A stretch of DNA of 64,000 nt from Aquincolibacterium sp964606385 (lineage in GTDB: Bacteria; Omnitrophota; Omnitrophia; Omnitrophales; Aquincolibacteriaceae): the NCBI GenBank assembly GCA_964606385.1, contig CAZSFZ010000002.1, positions 1 to 64,000 on the forward strand, read 5' to 3'. The position numbers and the translations under genes were made by a program. The notes beneath the pieces were generated by a model. The model worked only from the letters and a program-made list of their open reading frames with translations, was not told where the DNA came from and searched no databases. This document shows, in pieces, positions 59,453 to 64,000 of the stretch. Numbering within the stretch: the stretch's first letter is position 1; each line of letters starts with the position of its first letter.

Positions 59453-60527
59453 GGAGGACCCCTTGGATTTTTGAAAAAACCTCGCCCGGACCCAATTCTT
59501 TAAGACAGGCGATCGTCGGACACTGTTTATTATAACGGAATTTGTAATAACAGGGGCGGCAATCAAGGCCCTCCTTAAAAACAGCCCGGGCATCTTCCAC
59601 GGGCGGGTAAGGCCCGTAAACTTCCGGAGGAACGGGTCCGTAGAACGCCACGAGCGGGACGCGAAGCGCGCGCGCCAAATGCACAAGGCCCCCGTCATTC
59701 CCGATAAAAAGCGCCGACTTTTCAAGGACCTTCGCCGTTTGTGCCAGCTTCAGTTCCCCCGCCAGTACGATCGAGGGCGGCTTGATCATCGCCTGCAATT
59801 CCTCACAAAGCGCCCGTTCGGACCGACTTCCCAGGATCGCGACGCCGCGAAGGCCCCGCTCCGCCTGGATCTTCGCGATCAATGCCGCGAAGTTTTTCAC
59901 GGGCCAGCGCTTGAAAGCGGCTTCCTTTCCCCAGGAATCCCCGCCTCCCGGAGCGACGGCGAGGAACCGTTCGGGAAGCAGTTTGAGCTTGTTCGCGACT
60001 TCCACCCCGATCAACGCGACGGGTTTCGGAAAATAATATTCCAGAAAACGGTCCTCGACGGGGATGCCGGCCCTTTCCGCGAGGTCACAATAAAAATCCG
60101 CCGCGTGTTTTTTCCAGAAAGCCTCCGGGAGCGGGTAGCGGATGTTATGAAAAACCGCCCGGTTCTTGTACGCGAACCCCGCGCATTTCGGGACCCCAAG
60201 CAAGAACCGGCCCAGGAAGGCGTGCTCACGCCGAAGCGAGTAGTCCAGGATCAGATCGTAGTGTTTTGCACGCAGCTTTCGCCCCAGCTCCCACAGGTCC
60301 CGAAGATTTTGGAACGCATTCTGGCGATGGGCACGGTCCTTGTCCACGACGAAAATCTCATTGATATGGGGATTGTTTTCCACGGCCTCGCGCGTCCGGG
60401 AACCCAAGAGCAGGTCCACGGTCTCGACCGTCGGGATCAATCGCAGGGCCCGCATGACCGGCGTCACGAAAAGAAGGTCCCCGATCCCGTAAGGATGAAC
60501 GATGAGCACCCGCCGAAGCGTTCTCAT
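59430..60527 (-). CDS. Glycosyltransferase family 9 (heptosyltransferase-like), GT9-5
   Basis: 365 residues with the GT-B fold of the ADP-heptose:LPS heptosyltransferases. The N-terminus reads RVLIVHPYGIGDLLFVTPVMRAL. The C-terminal donor-binding half has VAPGGGDSWGKEAAFKRWPVKNFA and the ALFIGNDGGLVHLARALRVPLVAFYGP motif. It is the last of five GT9 genes in a row and lacks a membrane segment; it should act at the cytoplasmic face on the growing LPS core. A Cys-containing C-terminal segment (LDCRPCYYKFRYNKQCP) is shared with the gene at the right edge. Confidence 0.9.
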   Translation of the reverse strand: MRTLRRVLIVHPYGIGDLLFVTPVMRALRLIPTVETVDLLLGSRTREAVENNPHINEIFVVDKDRAHRQNAFQNLRDLWELGRKLRAKHYDLILDYSLRREHAFLGRFLLGVPKCAGFAYKNRAVFHNIRYPLPEAFWKKHAADFYCDLAERAGIPVEDRFLEYYFPKPVALIGVEVANKLKLLPERFLAVAPGGGDSWGKEAAFKRWPVKNFAALIAKIQAERGLRGVAILGSRSERALCEELQAMIKPPSIVLAGELKLAQTAKVLEKSALFIGNDGGLVHLARALRVPLVAFYGPVPPEVYGPYPPVEDARAVFKEGLDCRPCYYKFRYNKQCPTIACLKELGPGEVFSKIQGVLHGKTKDH

Positions 60528-61583
60528 TTAATGCATCTCCGGGACGGATCCGTGAAGAAGATCGCGCGCCGCGGCATAAACATCCTCCACGGCGATCTCA
60601 TCGATGTAAGTGAATTTCCGCTCCGCCGCGGGAATATGAGAAACGTCTTTGGCGATCACCCGCCCGCGGCCTCCCAAAGGCCTCCAGCGTTCGGGTCCGA
60701 GCCCGGGTTCGTACCTTCCAAAAATGGAGACCACCGGCGTTTCGACGGCGGTCGCGATATGGACGGGCCCTGAATCATTCGAGATCAGCAGGGCTGCGCG
60801 TTTAAACAAGGCCCCAAGATGCCCGAGCGAAAGTTTACCGCTCAGGTCCACCACGGGAATGTTTGTCCCCGCTTTCAGTTTTTGGACGGTCTCCCGGTCT
60901 TTGGCCGTTCCGATCGCGAGAAAAACATACGATCTTTCTTTCGCCATTTTCGTCACAAGCGCCGCGAAACGTTCCGCGGGCCACATTTTGGTCGCGTCAC
61001 TTGCCGAAGGATTAAGCACGATCCAGGGCCGGTCGTTCGGGATTTTATAAAATGCCAAAAGGTTTTCGAGCGAGCGGACCGCCCGGTTTGTCACAGGAAA
61101 AAAAAGACTTATTTTTTGCGGTGGAACGATCCCGAGAGGTTCCAGGAGGTCAAAAAGATATTCGGCCTCTTGTTTTTTCCCTTCTTTTTTGTCGTAGGGG
61201 TGGGCATGCGTGAGGGCCCAGGGAGCGCGGCGGGCATAACCGATGCGTACGGGGATCCCCGCGATCCAGGCGGCAAGGTGCATCCGATTCGTCCCGTGAG
61301 CGTGGATGACCAGGTCGAATTTTTTATTCCCGAGGCTCTGGCTGAAATCAAGCTGCCCCCAAAAACCCCGCTCCTTCCCTTTTTTATCGTAAAGGATCGC
61401 TTCGTTCAGATACGGGTTCTCTTCGACGATCTCCCGGTGCTCGAGGAATACCAGGGCCGCGATCCATGCCCGCGGAAATTTTTCGCGCAGGGCTTTAAAA
61501 AGCGGGGTCGTGAGGACCAGGTCCCCGATACGGTCCGTCCGTGTGACGAGAATACGCGGAGCGTCAGGCAGCTTGATCGGCAT
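60528..61583 (-). CDS. Glycosyltransferase family 9 (heptosyltransferase-like), GT9-4
   Basis: 351 residues. The N-terminal motif is RILVTRTDRIGDLVLTTPLFKAL and the donor half has VLNPSASDATKMWPAERFAAL, then AALLISNDSGPVHIATAVETPVVSIFG. The W-P-x-E-R-F and ND-SGPVH-ATA motifs are typical for GT9. The acceptor sugar cannot be told from sequence. Its stop abuts the start of the next GT9 gene, and it overlaps the upstream one by 20 bases. Confidence 0.92.
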   Translation of the reverse strand: MPIKLPDAPRILVTRTDRIGDLVLTTPLFKALREKFPRAWIAALVFLEHREIVEENPYLNEAILYDKKGKERGFWGQLDFSQSLGNKKFDLVIHAHGTNRMHLAAWIAGIPVRIGYARRAPWALTHAHPYDKKEGKKQEAEYLFDLLEPLGIVPPQKISLFFPVTNRAVRSLENLLAFYKIPNDRPWIVLNPSASDATKMWPAERFAALVTKMAKERSYVFLAIGTAKDRETVQKLKAGTNIPVVDLSGKLSLGHLGALFKRAALLISNDSGPVHIATAVETPVVSIFGRYEPGLGPERWRPLGGRGRVIAKDVSHIPAAERKFTYIDEIAVEDVYAAARDLLHGSVPEMH

Positions 61584-62526
61584 TCAGAAGCTCCAGCGAG
61601 AGCCGGACCACTTTTTCGGGTTTCAGACCGTGAAAACAGCTGCGCTCGGCGTAGGGCAATTTATCGGAACCGCAGGAACAGGCTGCGGCTTCTTCGCGCG
61701 CGATGCGGAATTTCGGTCCTTCATGCCCGTATTTTTCGTGGTTCGTCGGGCCGAAGATCCCGACGGTCGGCGTCCCCATCTCGGATCCAAGATGCATGAT
61801 CGCGCTGTCGTTGGCGATCACGAGCGCCGCGTTCGCGATCAGGGCCGCCGTTTCAGGGAGGATCAGTTCACCGCAAAGAACGCTCACAACTCCGGGAAGT
61901 TCGGACTCGATGCTGTCCGCGACCGGTTTTTCATTCAGCGTCCCGACCAAAAGGACTTTTTTTCCCGTTTTTTCATGAAGCGCCTTAATGACCTCTTTAA
62001 AGTATTTGACGGGCCAGCGCTTCCGTTCACTCGCGGCTCCCGCCGCCACCAGGATCCACCCGTTCTTTTCCGTCACCCCGAAGACTTCCAGCGTCCGCAT
62101 GGCGAACACTTCATCCGCTTTATTGAAGAAAAGAAAAGTGGGCGGGACGGAAATGCCGGGCTCAACGGCCTCGAGCATTTCAAGATGGCGTTCCCGCATG
62201 TTGACCCGCGTGAATTTCCTGAAAAGAGGCGTTCGCTTCTTGCAGGAAACCAGGAACGGGATCGCGGTATTGCGAAGATCCACGACGAGGTCATACCGGG
62301 CTTTCCGAAGTTCCCCGATAAATTTCAGTTTTTTCCAAAAAGAGGCTTTTTTGTCGTAGATCACGATCTTGTGGATGTCCGGACTCCGTTGCAGGACGCT
62401 TTGGGCGCGGGGACCGACCACCACCGTAAGACGCGCTTCGGGATACTTCTTCGAAAGCGCCATGATCACGGGAGTCGTCAGGATCACATCCCCAAAATTA
62501 CTTAAGGTCACCACAAGAATGTTCAT
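61564..62526 (-). CDS. Glycosyltransferase family 9 (heptosyltransferase-like), GT9-3
   Basis: 320 residues. N-terminus ILVVTLSNFGDVILTTPVIMAL; donor half VAAGAASERKRWPVKYFKEVI and ALVIANDSAIMHLGSEMGTPTVGIFGP. Here the usual SGPMH reads SAIMH, a variation also seen in some RfaF-like proteins. Near the C-terminus a Cys pair (AACSCGSDKLPYAERSCFHG) occurs. It overlaps the neighbouring GT9 genes by four and twenty bases, so the row is one operon. The product probably adds a core or surface-glycan sugar. Confidence 0.9.
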   Translation of the reverse strand: MNILVVTLSNFGDVILTTPVIMALSKKYPEARLTVVVGPRAQSVLQRSPDIHKIVIYDKKASFWKKLKFIGELRKARYDLVVDLRNTAIPFLVSCKKRTPLFRKFTRVNMRERHLEMLEAVEPGISVPPTFLFFNKADEVFAMRTLEVFGVTEKNGWILVAAGAASERKRWPVKYFKEVIKALHEKTGKKVLLVGTLNEKPVADSIESELPGVVSVLCGELILPETAALIANAALVIANDSAIMHLGSEMGTPTVGIFGPTNHEKYGHEGPKFRIAREEAAACSCGSDKLPYAERSCFHGLKPEKVVRLSLELLNADQAA

Positions 62527-63545
62527 GGCCGCCTCAGGACCCTTTCGATCGCGTCAAAAACTTCTTCGGGAACAATATGGGAAAGCCAGCCTTCTTCCGG
62601 AAGATCTTTGCCGAAAAAAGGCACCGGATATCCCGTCGGGACGTATTGTAACACGAGACTTTCGCCGCTCCCACGGGGTCCGGTGAGTTTGGGGTCCGTG
62701 GGGCCGAACAGGGCAACGACCGGAGCCCCGACGCCGGAGGCGATATGCATGGGCCCGGAGTCTCCCGTCACAAGGCACGCGGCGTGTTTATAGACAGCCG
62801 CCGAAACGCGCAACCCCGTTTTCCCGACCAGGGAGATCACTTTGGCATTTCGGACCGAAGTGGCCAGCGCCTCCCAAAGCAGTTCGTCCTGGGAGGATCC
62901 CGTGACCACGACCGGAAGTTTCCACCTCATTTCGATCATCTCGGCAAGTGCCGCAAAATGTCCGACCGGCCAGCGCTTGGGCTCCCAATTGGCGCCTAAA
63001 TGAAAACAAATATACCGAGAGTGTTTCCCGACACCGTGGGATTCAAGGATGCTCCGCGCGGCTTGCTCATCTTCTTCTTTGTAAAAAAACTGGTATTCTT
63101 TTTTGTCGGGAAGCTCAAATCCCGCCCCGCGCATCATATTGAAGAAATAATCCAGCTGATGCATCAGTTGAGCGGGCTCCTGGACCGCCCGCGTCATAAA
63201 CATCTTCCGCCCTTTTCCGTAGCCGATACGCTCTTTGACGCCCGCCATCGCTAAAAGCGCCGCGCGGGAACGGGAGCGATGGAAAAGATATCCTTGCTCC
63301 CAAGGCCCTTGTTTCCTTAACTCCATTAAAAATCCGGCCCGGGAGAGCCAGGAGCGGTGCGTGCTTTTTTCATCGAAACTTAAAAAACCCGAAACCGCAG
63401 GATGCGCTTCAAGGATCTCCCGGCAGCGCTCCGGGGCCATGCAAACGATCGAAGCCTCGGGATATTTTTTTTTGATGAGATCGAGCGCCGGCATCTGAAA
63501 AAGCAGGTCGCCGAGCCAATTCTTCATCACCGCAAGGATCTTCAT
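62523..63545 (-). CDS. Glycosyltransferase family 9 (heptosyltransferase II-like), GT9-2
   Basis: 340 residues, the member closest to WaaF by eye: N-terminus KILAVMKNWLGDLLFQMPALDLIK (WaaF-type WLGD), then RSRSRAALLAMAGVKERIGYGKG, HLGANWEPKRWPVGHFAALAE and ACLVTGDSGPMHIASGVGAPVVALFGPTDP. WaaF adds the second heptose to KDO2-lipid A. With rfaE and kds genes nearby, a heptose-containing inner core is likely. It overlaps both GT9 neighbours by four bases. Confidence 0.92.
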   Translation of the reverse strand: MKILAVMKNWLGDLLFQMPALDLIKKKYPEASIVCMAPERCREILEAHPAVSGFLSFDEKSTHRSWLSRAGFLMELRKQGPWEQGYLFHRSRSRAALLAMAGVKERIGYGKGRKMFMTRAVQEPAQLMHQLDYFFNMMRGAGFELPDKKEYQFFYKEEDEQAARSILESHGVGKHSRYICFHLGANWEPKRWPVGHFAALAEMIEMRWKLPVVVTGSSQDELLWEALATSVRNAKVISLVGKTGLRVSAAVYKHAACLVTGDSGPMHIASGVGAPVVALFGPTDPKLTGPRGSGESLVLQYVPTGYPVPFFGKDLPEEGWLSHIVPEEVFDAIERVLRRP

Positions 63546-64000
63546 GACGCGAGAACCCTCTGGCAGTGTTCAAAAACTTCTTCCACGGAAATATGCTTGA
63601 GGCAGGCCAGGGTCTCTTTGGCCTTGCAAACGCCGTTGTAACACGGCTGGCACGGCAGATGATGCGAAAGCACATCGATCTTTTTTCCGGGCGGCACATG
63701 GCGCTTGGCGTCCGTCGGACCAAAAAGCGCAACGATCGGGACGTTCATGGCGGCCGCCATATGAAGCGGCGCCGTATCCCCGGTCACGACCAGATGGAAT
63801 TGTTTAAAAAATGCCGGTAATTCGTTCAGCTCGGTTTTGCCCATAAGGTCCAGGATCTTGCCGGTCCCGAAAGAATAAAAAGGCTGTCCCAGGTCGGCCT
63901 CCTCGGAAGAGCCGATCAGCACGATCCTCGCGTCATATTTTTCCAGAAGCCGTTTGGCCAAAGCGACAAAATGTTCCGACGGCCAGCGTTTGCTCGGCCA
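63542..64000 (-). CDS. Glycosyltransferase family 9 (heptosyltransferase-like), GT9-1, partial
   Basis: The C-terminal 152 codons of a GT9 gene; the start lies beyond the right edge. The visible part opens with WPSKRWPSEHFVALAKR, the donor-half motif, and continues with LVVTGDTAPLHMAAAMNVPIVALFGPTDAKRH and a Cys segment (HHLPCQPCYNGVCKAKETLACLK). The latter matches the tail of the GT9 gene at 59430-60527. This Cys-rich tail is typical of a heptosyltransferase subgroup. It overlaps the following gene by four bases. Confidence 0.9.
   Translation of the reverse strand, partial: WPSKRWPSEHFVALAKRLLEKYDARIVLIGSSEEADLGQPFYSFGTGKILDLMGKTELNELPAFFKQFHLVVTGDTAPLHMAAAMNVPIVALFGPTDAKRHVPPGKKIDVLSHHLPCQPCYNGVCKAKETLACLKHISVEEVFEHCQRVLAS

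Overview
This window comes from a diderm (outer-membrane-bearing) bacterium. It encodes a KDO/heptose/lipid A and Lpt export gene set, a run of heptosyltransferase-like GT9 genes, a sigma-54 type regulator and a proton-pumping complex I. The mix (an 11-subunit nuo cluster without nuoEFG, arrays of GT9 genes, a giant GLUG-repeat adhesin, interspersed palindromic repeats in operons) suggests an uncultured lineage such as Omnitrophota or a neighbouring candidate phylum. That placement is an inference from gene content, not from a marker tree. No rRNA, tRNA, CRISPR array, phage or insertion sequence was seen.

Layout. 1-9953 (minus): a single uninterrupted reading frame for a secreted adhesin of at least 3,317 residues, running off the left edge. 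It has a signal peptide, a filamentous-haemagglutinin-like N-terminal region and seven modules holding about fifty GLUG repeats. 9954-14006 (minus): a histidine kinase, a single-domain response regulator and an NtrC-type sigma-54 activator lie directly upstream, and a near-consensus -24/-12 promoter sits 30 bp before the adhesin ATG. Kinase, regulators, promoter and adhesin look like one regulatory unit. 14007-14417 (minus): a NUDIX hydrolase. 14614-25278 (plus): nuoA-B-C-D-I-H-J-K-L-M-N, driven by a consensus sigma-70 promoter so close to the nuoA ATG that the transcript should be leaderless. Two different palindromic repeats interrupt this operon. 25439-26320 (plus): an RluD-type pseudouridine synthase behind a cluster of three hairpins.

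26317-40337 (minus): a 3'-5' exonuclease, RsmH, an unknown protein, a macrodomain protein, thiF-thiH-thiG-thiS, a DUF4126 membrane protein, malic enzyme, a 77-residue protein, a Rho factor lacking its RNA-binding N-terminal domain, an ABC-F ATPase, a YqhD-like aldehyde reductase and AhcY. 40361-49349 (minus): metK, a sugar nucleotidyltransferase, a phosphoglucose/phosphomannose isomerase, a permease-less PTS (ptsI, ptsH, ptsN) with yvcK and hpf, then lptB and an LptC-LptA fusion. 49434-55789 (minus): lpxL-like acyltransferase, kdsD, kdsA, pyrG, kdsB and rfaE, behind a strong promoter with a hairpin leader. 55959-64000 (minus): an FmdB zinc ribbon, a DUF1846 protein, a DUF3108 protein, a two-cluster ferredoxin-like protein and five consecutive GT9 glycosyltransferases, the last cut by the right edge.

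Working together, the right half makes and exports LPS: sugar activation, KDO and heptose synthesis, CTP supply, acylation, Lpt transport and core glycosylation. The left half makes a very large surface protein under two-component, sigma-54 control. The points most worth checking are the sigma-54/adhesin unit, a family of small multi-hairpin elements (one nested in another repeat, one apparently inserted in frame in kdsB), the reduced complex I and the shortened Rho.
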